A stretch of DNA of 64,000 bases from Monarcha castaneiventris obscurior (taxonomy: Eukaryota > Chordata > Aves > Passeriformes > Monarchidae). A program made the position numbers and the translations under genes. Positions 12,343 to 32,900 of the stretch are shown here, piece after piece. The stretch is from NCBI GenBank assembly GCA_026261815.1, contig JAMPIT010000575.1, forward strand, positions 41,145,501 through 41,209,500, given 5' to 3'. How positions within the stretch are numbered: the stretch's first letter is position 1; each line of letters opens with the position of its first letter. The notes under the pieces are model-generated. The model worked only from the letters and a program-made list of their open reading frames with translations. It made no database searches and had not been told where the DNA came from.

Positions 12343-13365
12343 CTGAGACTTCTGTTTGCTTCTGGATGCCATAAACATGGCATACAGAAAAAACTTAATT
12401 CAACAGTATAAAGCATCAGAATGTCTCAACACAAGGCAATTAATTTATGTTAAATTTGATAACTCTGTACTTGTAACTAAGGCACCAGGTTAAAACTGAA
12501 ATGCTCTGTTAATTCAGTGCTGTCTTGTAGACAAGCCTGGGGCTATCCCGGTTTGTTAATAGAGTTCATCCTTGTCTGAGACAGTGTATAGGATTTGTTT
12601 CTCTAATAGCTGAATATTCTATACGTGTGAAGTTGAGCATAAACTTAACTTCTCTAGTCTTAATAACTTGTTACAACAATATGCAGAAATCGAGAGGGTT
12701 TTTTTTAAGAGTCTAATAGTAGCAAATATATGAGATCAGTTTAGCAATGTCAGTTCAGGGTCTCTCTTTTTTGTGTGCCCTTTGAACTTGATAAACCCTT
12801 CTTTTCAGCCTCCTAGTGAGGTTTTGCAAACTGAAATCTTTGTGTGTGTGTATAAGCTACGTATTTATCAGCTGTCTAGGGTGAAATCTTGTCCTTAAAT
12901 CACTTAACATATGTTCTGGATAAGAACAGTGTTGTTTTAGTTGCCCCCCAATTTAATTTCTTTGTTGACAAAGGATTTTGATAAACCCATTTGAGTTTTT
13001 TCCTCTTTTGATCGCCTCCATGAGCCTGACAAATTGTTACTGCTCTCCCAGATATACAGAACAAATAAAGCATGTGATGCTTATATGATTCAAGGGAAAT
13101 TCCTTTTCAGCATAAGCTCGTCAGTTGTTGAAATGGGATTGGGCAGCTTTTGCACTGAAAGCAGTTGCTAAACTAAGATACATTAACTTATCAAATGTTT
13201 AAAGGCTGTTAAATCATGAGGTCAGTTCTATTCGTTGCACACTTGAAGTTACACTTTCAAGTATTTATTGCTTTTGTACAGGCAGGGGTTATTCCAAATT
13301 GCCTTTAATGCACACAACTACCTCCCAGAGGAAGACTTGTCCCATTTTTCCCCAAACAGTCCATT

Positions 13366-20157
<6,792 letters not shown>

Positions 20158-20870
20158 AGAGGGAAATTTGCAAAATGTCTTTGTTCCTGCCATCCTCCAA
20201 CTCGTGAAGCTTAAGCCACCAGTATCTTAACAATGGAAGATTGTGGTACAGAAGAGGATTAATCAACTAGCTAACAAAGTTTTGTGATAGTAAATTGTCT
20301 CATCATTCTGATGTCTTTATGATTATGTATAGAAGGCCTTCAGTGCCAGAGTCTCTCTGTTCATAAAACTAACTTAATATTAGGGTGAGGTTTTTGTGAC
20401 GTTCCTTTCTGAGTAGGGAAAGTAGTTTCACTAGTGTCACTTTTATTCAAAGAAGTTTTTGTTTAAGTTCCTAAAATGGAGCTTGGCATAACTCTTCTCA
20501 TGAGTTTCCTCCATGTCGATGTGAGGAATAAAATTGCTGTTACTAATAGTTAATTAACTTCAGCTACTTCTGATTTGACTTAAGGCTTTGGCTTTCTTCT
20601 TGACTTAAGGAGAAAAGAGGCTACTGTTGCAGGAACAGCAGGACTTTTGAAGTTTTTTTCATGTCTTGATACTTGTGTAATGTATATTACTAATGGTTTT
20701 TATGAAGAGTGAATTAAAATATTTCTGCTTCTCAAATTTGGGCTTGTTTACTTTGTTGCCATCGTTGACTTTTCTCTGTAGACTGCAGTGACTAGAATGC
20801 CGTCTTTTCCTGACAAAAGTTTGGGGTTGTTTGCCTGCAAAAGTGCAATAAAACTTAATTCTATTGTCTT
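20158..20870 (+). other. BIRC2: BIRC2 3' UTR
   Basis: AT-rich sequence follows the TGA stop. Three candidate polyadenylation hexamers are visible: AATAAA at 20527-20532, ATTAAA near 20712 and AATAAA at 20847-20852. The last is followed by T- and GT-rich sequence and is my preferred end. Further sites downstream are possible. Confidence 0.6.
20847..20852 (+). promoter_or_regulatory. Probable BIRC2 polyadenylation signal (AATAAA)
   Basis: A canonical hexamer about 690 bases after the BIRC2 stop, followed by TCTTTCTTTCATTTTTG, a suitable downstream U-rich element. The earlier AATAAA at 20527-20532 could give a shorter transcript. Confidence 0.55.
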
Positions 20871-23800
20871 TCTTTCATTTTTGAACAGGGAAGTGAACTT
20901 CTGTACTGTTTGGTGATTTTCTCTTTATTTAAAAACAAACAGTAACCCCCCAAAACCCCAACAGCATCTGATATTTCCTTCTGAATTTATTTTCAAATGA
21001 CAGAAATCCTGGTCCTCATGACCTTAAATATGAGACAGAGGGTAGCTAGACAGTCTTTGTGCTAGGGATTAAATGTAAAAGCTACTTTCCTGTGTTTGGA
21101 ATGTCATAGGGATTGTGCAGTTCAGTAACAGGATCTCCCAGGCGCCTCTGAAGTCTTGGGTCTTGTTTTGTAAGCTGGTAGTTTGGGACCTCCTATTCCC
21201 TTACTGGCTGATTCTTTACCCTGTTCCAGCTTTTTATCCCTAGGCTTGCACGGTGAATACCTACAAGGAGAGGTGTTCACAGGTGCTTTGCAAGGATTTC
21301 ATGTCAGACAGTGGAAGGATACTGCCAGGTTAATGGCATCAGGTACTGCAGTGGTGGAGTCAATTTGTTTGACTGATTTAAAGTCATCTTCAGTCCACAG
21401 CTGCCCACACTTACCACCTGTGTGTGGATGTCCCAGTCTTCAGTCCAGACCTGGATTCTTTGCCTGTAGATTTGGCTTACTGTAATTCTTTTAAATGCAG
21501 ACTTTTGTTGAACTTTATTACATGTACATATCTTGCCTTTATTTTTGTTACTAAAAATGTAAATGTTTCAAACCTAGCATGTAAACAGCTTTTTTTCATG
21601 TGCTTTTGCTTTTCTGGTTATGAAGTGTCTCTAAAAACTCTTCTGTCTTGTGTAACAACTTAAAAAGTTGTCAAAAGTTGTGAAAGTTTCTTAAGTAAGA
21701 AAGCTCAGGACTTGAGATTTGATTTAATTTGTTCCAGGCCAGAAATCAGTAATATTAGAACAAAGTTTACTTTCTACAGATTAAGGAGCTCAGGGGTGAG
21801 GTCAGGCGCAGCTGAAGAATGAGGAATTGCTAGCAGGTAAACGTTGTTTCTGAACAGAAAGAGGATAGGAAAATACATAGTTGCAGGCAGACTTTTTAAG
21901 CAATGCATTTTTCTTTAGATCTGTATGGGGTGAGAGTTTTTCAGACACTGCAGTTAACTACATATAGATGAGATGAGAGGCAATACAGGGCTTTAAACAG
22001 TGTTCAGTGTCATTTGTGATGCCTTGTGTGTATCTCCCTCAGGACCTGCAAAATACCAGTCAGCCCATCACTGAGTGTTTTGAATATCCCTTCAAATAGC
22101 AGCTTCAAACAGCACTGGCTCTCTGCACTAGGCACCTGAATTGCTTTGAGAAGTGGAAGAACTTGACATAGAAAGTAGTGGGTTAAACTGTGACCTAGTT
22201 TTGGCAGGAAGGCTGATGTAGGTTATGTCTTTTCTGCTGTGCCCTGCTATAATGACTGGGTGCCGTGACTGATAATGCTGTGCATGTGAGCACTTATGCT
22301 CTCCTCTTTACTATTCCAAGAAAGCTCTAGTCACGCTTGTCTGTAGCACATTGCAAACAACCCTGGCAAAAGGTTAAACCATGGAGAATAGTCTGTTTAG
22401 TGGTTCACTGGGAGAGGATCAAGTGACTTCTGTCACTTGTGAACCAGCTGACCATGCCCACACTTCATTCTGCATCCACTTCCTTCTTTGAAAGCATTTT
22501 CCAGAGCTTTGACTGGATTAAACAACAATAAACAGCCCCCCTACCCCCAGCATCCTGTGCAGCTCTGCTGACTGAGGCAGCTCGAGTTCTTGGACATCAG
22601 TGTTTGAGGCCCACAGCTTGTCATGAGCTGACAGCGTGTTTGCAAGGCTCCGAGGGTGTGGAGGATGTGAACTTGGGTATCACTGGAGTTCAGTGGTCAG
22701 ACTTGCTGTGGGATGAAGATAGAGAGGACTACTCCCAGCTCTGCTGTAAATGAGCAATTTCTTTGCTGGAGTGAAATGTATCACATCTGCAATGGCTCTA
22801 GCCTGCAGCAGTTGTGGTTTCTGATACTAGTTTGAGAAACTGCAAAATGCAGAGGATTCCCAAGTAGCAGCTGTATATTTTGTGAAGCCACTGCCATGCA
22901 ACTTTATTCTAATTAGAAGTTTCCTGTTTCTTTTTTTCTGAGTACTTTTTTTTGACTGAATGCACATCTCTCTTCTGTTTGCTTTTAAGCATTGACTGGG
23001 AAGCCCGGTGTTCTTCAAATTGAAGACATCATATAGTTCTAGTGCCCGCAGGTGATCAGACTGCCACCAGTCATAACAGAGCACTGCTTTTACATGCCAA
23101 AATGAATTGCCATGTAGGAAATACCTAGGAACCCCCATTAGCCTGATACAGAAGAAAAATCTTTATATTGCTGTATTTTGTGCCTGAAAGACTTAGTGGT
23201 TGTGTAGTATCTCCGTATTCTGGCTTTCAGAAATTGATTCTTTGGTATATCCCTCGCAGGACACTGGCAGAGAGGCACATGGAAATTGTAAATAGTGTGT
23301 TCATCAGCCTTTAATTCTGCTTTGTGGCAGTTGTAGTCTAGTGAGCCCGGGGTGGCCGGTGTCATGTTTAATGTTGCAGATGGTCTGACCTTGCAAATTC
23401 AGTTTTCTGAATATCCCACCTCAGGTATGTGAATTCAGTCTGGACATGGAAGGTGCTCTCTATTCTGCTGAACTACTTCAAGTGTAACTGTTGTCACTCT
23501 TGCTCCAGAGGTTACTGCTGCACAGTCAACTTCCTGAGATGTTACTAAAGCACCAGTCCTGCATTTCTGTTTCTAATGGAACATGTGATCACTGAGTTTA
23601 CTGATGCTCCAGCCCAGCTTCCTTGCTGCTGCCATGGGACCCTTCAAGCTAAGAGTCTGGGCTATTGCATACATCCTGTGTTTGGAGCACAGCAGTATTC
23701 CCAGCTGGAGCACAAACATTTTTTGAAAATACCACAGCAACCGTGAGGACCACCAACTGGGACTCCTTCAGTGTTGTCCAGAAAATGTTTACTTTCTCCA

Positions 23801-25090
23801 CAGGTCCATTCTCAGTCCCTCTGCTTCCATATCACAGCTAAATTCTTAACCTCTCGAGTTATCTAGGCAACTTCCAGTCTCTCTCTCTTCCAGTCTCCCT
23901 CCCACTTTGCTTTTGGGAATGCTGTCATGTTGTTGCTTGTATCTGTTTCAATAAAGCATGTTAACAATGCTATGTAACTTTTCAGGGAAAAAACAGAGTG
24001 GCACGAGTATGTAAGAGCTCTGAACCAAGAAGAAAGGTATGAAATATGTACAAAAGGATAATGTTCAAGTAACTGAATATTATCACAGCAACATGATCTT
24101 GCTTTAACAGTTTGGGGTTTTTTTTAAATGAAAACACAAATATAGCACTGCAGCATTTCCAGACTGCTTTGAAGCCTTTGGTGCTGAGCCCCTTCAAACC
24201 AATTAAGCTGGAAGTGCTATGATTTGGTACTGGAATACAGGCTAAAGGAGAGTTGCATGAAAAAGGAAAGATCTATTGGATGAAGGCAGAATACTGCAGC
24301 CCTGAGATGATTATAAGGTTGATCTTGATGTGTTTGAAGAGCATAAGTAACATTTATGATAGCTGACCTAAGGTGGCCATGTTCTGTAGTCAGTAACTGA
24401 CTCCCCCAGCCTGTAGCATTAAATGAAAAACACTTTAACATGAAGCACAAACCCATGAATGTGAAGGATAATAGGTTTGCATCGGTGTTATATGAAAGAG
24501 CTGTAATAAATGAATCGAATGCTGGTGATGGGCTTAACGTGACCCTGCAAATGCAGTTCCTTGATGTGTCACCAGAGGGACTTCTAAGGCAGACAGAACT
24601 AGGAACTGCACTGCTCAGCCACCAGCTCTGGAAGAGAACCGACACAGTCCTGAGGGGATGGACTAGAAACAACTGAAATCATCTTTACAGTGTTAGTGAA
24701 CTCAGCTAAGGAAGGGCTAAATGACCGTAGCACCAGCTCCCTTTATACACGAGTAACAAAGCTGGTGTTTCACTTACTGCTGGAAAGCAAGGATAAAGGT
24801 AAAATTTATCAACTGCACTGCCCTGTGTCTAGATTCCAAACACCTGAAAGGAGGTCAGGTTTTATGTTTGCACTGACACTTCTGAAGTCTTAAATACATA
24901 CTTTTGCTTTACTGTAGTAATGAGATTATAGAATAAATTAGAAATTATTAAACCGGGCAAAAAGGAACTAGGTCTGGTATTCTCACATTTAAAAGTATAT
25001 ATAGTGAATACTTCTTATCCAATGCTTGTGACTGTGGGAATTACAAAACCAGCTAATAAATTAAAAATCCAACCGAAATTGATGTAATAA
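20871..25090. other. Intergenic space between convergent BIRC2 and TMEM123
   Basis: No gene, structural RNA or recognised mobile element was identified. Open frames are below about 150 codons, on both strands, and match nothing known to me. Both flanking genes transcribe towards this region, so it should hold their termination zones. An isolated plus-strand AATAAA at about 23951 could serve a long BIRC2 3' UTR. Confidence 0.5.
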
Positions 25091-26912
25091 CTCCAAAGAT
25101 TTAATTTTATTTGTCTGTACAGTAGAGGTGAGGCAATCCCAGTAACTGAGCTGCACTTAATTATCTTAATTTCTACAAAGTAAGGAATTACAGTTCCATG
25201 AAAGAATTGTTTCCATAACTCTTCAAGTCAAATCCAGTAATATTCCACCAAACAATACAATTAAAAAAATTACAAAAGTTACTTCAAATCACTCTCTCTC
25301 CCCCTGACCCTCAAATGCAGTAAAAAAAATGCAAAAGCCCTGTTACCCCCCTTTTCAGGAGTAGCTGGTGCTCACTGAGTACTCAGCTGGTACTTAGGTG
25401 AGTAGCAAGATAACTCATTAGCCATGGCTTGCTGGAGCTGGCTGTGCCTTGCAAACAACAGTTTTACTACTCCATGTGAAAAAGGAAAAAAACCCATACG
25501 GCAACTTTAACATTGCATGTCAGAATGAACTATTGCTTAACAAAACAGTCTGTGCCAGAGTAGTTACATTTTCCCTGATGAGTTGTTCCCCAGCCCCCAA
25601 CAGACCTATGTGCAGTTCCCACTGTGACCTTCCTCACCTCTCACCATTTCCTGTGCCCAGCATGAGGGAGTGGTGCCAGCAGTAACCAGGACAGCCAAAC
25701 CCCACCACATCAACCCTCTTGGGGGATGGGTCTGCAGATGAAGCCTGAGCAAGACTGAACAATCATTCAGTGACTTAAAGAGATGCAGGCCTGTGTTTCC
25801 TGATCCTTGCTCTAGCTTTCCTTACAGCAGTGTAAGGCAGGAGCCCCTGTACTGAAGCCAGCAGATTTACCTGAGTGTGCCTGCAGCAGTGACACGGAGC
25901 AGCCCCAGCCATCCTGCACAGGAGCCCCAGAACATTTGGGCCTGCTGAAGGCCTGCTCAGATGCCCCAGTGCCTTCAGCTGGGTTTTTGACCAGACCTCT
26001 GTACATCTGTGCAGCAGGACTAAGTTCTGAAAACAGCTGTAAAAATGCAGTTTATAGTCTTCTAAAATGCTGTCTTACAGGTTTTTTCCTTCTCTATGTA
26101 ACTTTGAATGATTATCAAATGCTGCTAAAAACTGCAGACAGCTTTGTAATAATAAAAACTAAGAGCCAAGTGATTGCTACCTTCTTACTTAAAAGCCAAT
26201 TTTACAGTTTTTTTATATTTATGATGGCAAAATTACATTTTCCATTTTTATTAAATCTTGAATTGCACACGCTTCATTAGGACATGCTAGAAAAAAAGAA
26301 GCTTTTAGAGAAAAGGGTTATGGATGGTTATTTCCATTCTGTCCATGTTTCCTGCAGCTGCCCTCCTTATACAGCCTGTTAAGGAAAGTGTCTGCAGGTC
26401 ACTAGTGAGCTACATTTAAAGTACTCATTACCACCTTCTATGCAGTTATCTAACCACACCTCCTTTATAGCCTATCAAAAATTAACTGAGTTGTTCAAAA
26501 TCCAAGATTTCTAAACTGAAGTTCACATCAGACTTCAAAATAAATACAATTTAATAGAAAACTTTAGAAAAAAACCCTGAACTTAAGTAGAATTGCACTG
26601 ATGCAATTGCCTGTGCTAGTAATTAGCTATTTCAGAGAGCTGTGTGTGCACCTTAAAATGACTCAATAGGTGATTTTCTTTAAATCTGGTTACTAGTACT
26701 GGAAAAAGAAAATACTGTCTCTACAAAGTGCTGAGCTCCTCTTATGAAAGCAAGTATAAAAAATCAGGATGTTTAAAAAGCTTCTCAACATTTTGCAGGA
26801 TAACACTCAAGACAGGTTTAAAGACTGTGATCATCTTTATGAAAGAAACTCTTTCAGAAGTTATAACAGCTGTGACAGGGTGTGTTTCCAACACTATCTT
26901 CACTGAGTCTCT
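25090..26912 (-). other. TMEM123: TMEM123 3' UTR (extent approximate)
   Basis: This follows the TMEM123 stop on the minus strand. Minus-strand AATAAA hexamers occur at 26247-26252 and 25106-25111, so transcripts could have 3' UTRs of about 0.7 or 1.8 kb. I cannot tell which is used. Confidence 0.45.
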
Positions 26913-29900
26913 TTAAATGATGGCATCGTGTTCATCACTGTAAAAGAAACACAGTAATTAATGTTCTGCACTACAAGCAACAGTCAGCATGAGAAAGAGC
27001 CACCCAGCTGCTGCTGAAAAGGTTATTTTGTGAGCAGAGGCCACCTCGCTAGGAAGGGGTAAGGGCATATTGATCTGAGAGTTACAGTCCTCTCTGTGCC
27101 AAGCCTGAAGTTAGCTGAACAGTCTCGTTTTGTCAACACTCCTCCAGCTTCACTGGCCTCATTCCCATCCTGTCTTTCACATTCCATTCATGTGTTCTTA
27201 CATCAGCTCTTGCTCAGGCCTGTTGATCCTATCTGTCTTACCTATAACAAGCAGTTACAGTTCATCAAAGCCACTGCACAAACTCAGCAGCAGCAGGTTC
27301 CCTTTGTTTTGGATACTGTTGACGTGAATTTTACAATACCCATTTACAGGCGCCACTGTGGGCAAACATGCAGCAGGGACTGGTTTAATTCCATGACCAG
27401 TAAGCAGGAATCAAGATGGAGAGAAAACAAGGCCTGAACACCAGTATCCCAACAGGTCTAATGACATCACCTCACTTAAAACAAGCTTCTTGACTGAGAT
27501 GGATGATACTGAAGAGGAAAAGAAAAGCAACCTGGTTCCTAAACTAAATGTGGGTGAGTCCTGAGGTCTAGTAGAAAACTGAGTAGAGCTGATTATAAAT
27601 AGCAAGTAAGATGGTACAATTTTGATTAGAATTCACTATAAATTAATGGCAAGGGGGAGGAAAACACCGAAGAATGAACAGATAAACGGAGTCTAGGAGA
27701 AAGGAGAAATCTTGCAAAAAGAAAGGAGAAATCTGCAGAAAAAGTTTCAGTGTAATGTTAACTATCACAGACCAGCTAAAAGATAAGAATCCTTTTAAAA
27801 AAAACAGTTATTTTATATAATAGATCAGAGAAAAACAATGCACAGAAGAGAGACACAATACTAATGAGAAATGGCAGAAGAGGTGGAAGACAAAACATCA
27901 GAGTTAAATCTCTTAATGATATTAATATAACATACATTAAACAAATGTATCAAAGTTCATTCTGGCCATTTGTTTCTCCTTGGTCCCCCCAAGAAAGTAA
28001 TAAATAGCCAAGGGACAATCCCTTGGGAACTTACATGGTTCTGTACTGAATGCCTCTTCTAGAGTGGTAAGTTTTGCATCCAATGTAGAGAATGACTAGG
28101 ACTCCAAGAGTCAGCACAATGCCACCTACAAAACTGCCCACATCAAATCTGGAGGTTTTGGCTACATCAGCCTCCGATTTTGATGTGGCTGAAAAGAAGA
28201 AAACAAAAGGCACATTTGCAGAGCTTGCAAAATTGTGTTTTGAGGGCCTACTCTACATCCTGCCCCCTCCACTGATGTATCACCTAAAGACACAATCAGA
28301 CAAATTTAACATAGATCAACTGACAAGATACAAGTCAAGCACACTGACACCTAGGGCTCCAAGTGCCACATTCTGGTGACATGGGCACAGCTGATTCAAC
28401 TGCTTGCTGTCTCTGAAAGACAGACTGCTCTTTCTCCTCTCCACCTCCCTTTTCCTGGCCTTTTCTCTCCCCTACTCTCCCCTCCTTTTACACATGGAGC
28501 TCCTGCCCTTCATAGGCCAGTTCTAGTGTTTTTCATACCCTCCATGAACCAGTTTAACCCACTAAGCTGGCCTGAAATTAACCCAAGCATAAAAGGAAGT
28601 TGCTTTTAGTCAGATGAGCATACTGAGTCATCCTGCAAGAGGGGTCCAACAGCCACCAAGTCAGTCAGTGTAGTTACACGGTGGGAGCAGAACACTTGGT
28701 GGCCACGAGCTGTTGGGATTGCTTTATCTTGTCTCATGGAATTGCATCCTCACTGTCCCAAGTGAGATCAGCTCCACAGCCCAACATAAACACTGACACA
28801 GACAACATAACCTCAGATAAGCCACAGATGTTCTGCTGCTAGAACTGGTAACATCTGCTACAAACTCGCACCTCAAGACCCAGTCTGTGCCCAGTTCTAT
28901 TTGTACTTGCTACATACAGAGTGTTACACGGTCAACTACAAGTTCTGCTGGTGACAGCTTCACCTACCCAATGATGCTTCACTGACATGTGAGCACTCCT
29001 GATGTGTTTAGAAGTGCAAGCACAAAGTGATGGGAACACAGCCAGGTACAAGGAAATACTGAATTCTGCACTCACTGTTTTTGTATTAATAGGTACAGTT
29101 AAACTGTATTTGGCAACTTTTACATAAGGGGTGACTCATGCACAGTCATGCTCTATTCTCTGTTAGGGTAACATTCATTACATTGCTAACAGAACTCAGT
29201 CTTTTCACCAAGCCAGTGACATGTTTTGAGATACAGGTCAGCTGTGAAAAAGGAAGTATTAGAGATGAGTTCAAATAAACTGCAGAAAGGAGAGCTGAAC
29301 AAACACAGAAGTTGTATTCAAAACACTCAAAATCAGGGCTTTCTCCTTTACATTGCTGATCTCCTTGCTGGTGGCTGCTGGATCAGACCACTGGCACTTT
29401 TTTTCTCCTAAATCTGTCAGGCGTCTCAGTTTAGGAAGTCCTTATTTAAGTAGGCAGAGTGCACAGAGCAACATTATTGTGGCCAGCTTAGTAATGACAC
29501 CCCACTTTAGCCTGGTTTCTCAGCACACAAATACCTTCTTTCTTCTTTTTGTTACACTGCTGTAAAACTAACTGTTCTACAACCCATGTGAATGTGCATC
29601 CAAGCCTTTATGAGCTTCCTGAACTGTGAACTCACCTGTTACAGAAGTGGAAGAAGTCTTAGGAGTGGTCACCACTGTAACATTGGCTCGTGGCGATGTG
29701 ACAGGGGAAGCTGTGGTGGGTGCTGCTGTCTGGCTGGTTTTGGTGGGCTGAGTTGTCAGGATCACAGACATGGTGGTGCTGTTGGGCTGACTGGTACTGG
29801 TCAGATGAGTGGTGGTGGTGGTGGTGGACATACCTGGGAAATTTTTATTTGTGATACCACACAGAAAAATACATAAAAATAATCAACTCATTGAGTAAGA

Positions 29901-32900
29901 CAGCATTTATCATGTCCAAATAGAACAACAGAGTGACAGCGAAAATGCCACTGCACGGTATCCAGGCTTGCATACAGACTTTCCTTTGGGAAGACCTAAC
30001 TTCCGATTTCTGGGCCTCAAGGCCAAGAATTCTTTAAAGGAAAGGCTGTAAAGAAAACCTGGACAATATATGACAACTTTTCATAGAAGAGTCAGCTTTT
30101 TTTTTTGATAACACTACCCAATTCCATAGAATCATCCCTAACTTACAGTATGTTAAAATGCAGTAAAATTCTGGATCAAGAGTTACTTTCTATGTGACAA
30201 ACCTGCTTTTTCCAACAACAAAGCTCTTCTGATAAGAACAGATTTTGCATGAAAATGCCCCCATCTGCCCCCCCCCCCCCGAATTTTAGTAATGATTTAA
30301 TCTTTCACTTGCTTTTGAATGAAACACTAGCATCACTAGGGTTCCATATACATTAAACCTTGCCACAGAGAATTCTGTATTTATTGTTGTAAAGCTTAAG
30401 GATAAAACATGATAAAAGTTCAACTAAAGTAAATGTACCGGCTTAAGTAATTCATTTAGTAGTGAGCCATCTTGCCAAGGTTGAAACAAAGACTGAAACA
30501 CTGTTTCACAAGTTTCATTGACATGCAGTGTCTTTTACTTAACGTCTACCTAACACTTCCCTTTCCCTCCTCAGAAAACACTAATGAGATGTTCAGAATA
30601 AAAATACCACAATAAAAAACTCAAGAATAATAGAAATTGACTTTTACAGCAAAATCCTTAGAACCTTCAGGGAAGGCAGCCAGACAGAATGATTGTAAAA
30701 CAATTACTCATTTTTCTAAGAAGGAACTAACAAGAAACATGAATCTTTCATGCAACTAACATTTCTCTAAGCAGACAGTAGGATGCAAATAGCTTTTATG
30801 TATGAAAGAATTCTGGAGAGAAACAGCTCCTTTGCAGCAGTCTACTTCTGTATTATTTCTATAGCCTCACACAAACTGTGCTCATTTTAAACACCTCAAA
30901 AGCTTTTCAATATGGAAATTCAAATATCTAATTATATCCATGTTTTCTTGAAATTGTCTAAACTCAGCACAATAGAAGAATAGATAGTTTCATCTCAATT
31001 CCAGAGTAACCTTGATATTCAATTTCTGCCTTTTTTTTAAACAGCATCTAAAATGCTTCTGTAGAATAATATTTATATAGTGTGTAAAACATGAGAAACA
31101 ACATACAAAACTGTGTCTTTGCTAAGATTTATCACAGCTTGCAGTACTGATATAAGCATCAAAAACTTCAAAAAAAGCAACAACATAACAATGTAAACAT
31201 GCAGAAAGGAACTAGCCTACACAACACTTCTGAGATATTTAGTATTAAAACAACTGAAACAGCAAAATACAGTCTCCTTTGTAAATGCTATTTGTTTTCC
31301 TGTTCTTTAACGTTATACTTGTATCATGCCATAAACCCAGGAAACCCTTTGAAATGAGCATTCATTGAGGTGGAACAACTGGAACACTACATTCATTTGC
31401 TTACCTTGTTACAATTACGAAAATTCAGTTCCTCTATGAAGCATGTGTAAAATACATGAGATAAAATTCAGGGCACATTTTAATACTGACAGGTAAAACT
31501 CCCTAAATGCACAATGATCCATAAATATCAAATGGCTCCTCACTGTAGGAAGCAAGCAAGGAAATGTCTACATGGAAACCATCTACAGTTACACAACATG
31601 AAACCACACCTGGTAGCTACACTCCTAACATAAGTGATACCTAAGAAGGACAAATCTGGATGCAAGCGTCAAGCAGTTTTCTGTGGGTTGTTTTTGAGCT
31701 GGGATTTCTGAGTATGAAAGAACCTTCTGTTTCTGAGCAATACAATGGCTAATTGTTAGATGTGTAACATTATAAAATGATGTCACACAAAGTTGGTACT
31801 TATTCCATGGGTATTAAATTGCCCTACAGAAAACCTGAGTCATGATGAAAAAAAATCCAAACATCTATGAGGAATTTCAGCACATTTGCACATTACTTTT
31901 CTCCCCTCTCTTTTCTAGTAGCAATCCTTTTTTTTTTAAATTTAATCAGGATTACAGCCCTTGGTGATGTAACTGTAACAGTAAAATCTTTCTAATCTCT
32001 AGACCTATCTCTCGTGATGTATTAAGCATCAGTCATTTCAAAACATCAGCAAGAGGCTATCTGAAGCAGCTGGACATTTTGGGAAGATGACATGAAAAAG
32101 GCACAAATCTGTTCTTCATCTTTGAAAAATCTTACCTGTACTATTTTACAAACAGAGTGAAGATGAAAAAATATTTGCTAGCAACATCTGTCCTTTTATC
32201 TTTTATTTCCCTAATTCCTTTGCCCCCGAAAGACCAGCTGGCCTTTACTGAACACTACACTAAACAAACCCTGACTGCCTGAGTTAATTTTTATTATTTA
32301 AAAAGGATGCATGCCAGTAATATAGTTCAGGTTTATGATGCTTTGTTTTTAAAGGACACAAGTATTTTTCATAGTTTGCTACCTGTGTTTGAGCATTAAA
32401 TAGCTATGCTGTATCTATCCATCAATAAAAATATAAAAATACATATATAGCATACAGATAAGAATTCTTAGCAGCACGTGCTACTACTCCCTTAGTGTTC
32501 TAACTCAACAAGAATGAGCACAAAACTCAAATTGCATAAGCACTGTGCTAACATGCAAAATTATTATGGAATGCTTTTCCTAAAATAAATACTTTCCTTT
32601 GCATGGAAAATGATTGAATGAAACAGACTTTTGGTTTCTTCACAAAGAGCTTCCTTCCTCTCCCCCCAAAAAATAATGGCAGAGACTTTAGGCAGAATTA
32701 AGTACATATATGCAGCAGTCTTTATTCTGAAGAAGTTGAGGCAGATAATCAAAATCCATGAACACTGTATTAAAATCTATGTCAATTCTAAGGGGAAAAA
32801 AAAAAAAAAGACAGAAGGATGGGAATCACCAAGCCTTGTGAAGCAAGGCACAGCTATCTGTTAGGTTTATACTGTGCCTACCAGTAAAGGCCTCAGGCCT

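Noticed and set aside
29592..29876. Gly- and Cys-rich plus-strand open frame of 94 codons
   Set aside because: It is the antisense shadow of the Thr/Ser-rich TMEM123 exon at 29833-29636.
30121..30135. CCATAGAATCAT as the reversed tail of a minus-strand CR1
   Set aside because: The adjoining sequence shows none of the CR1 3' blocks, so the match is probably chance.
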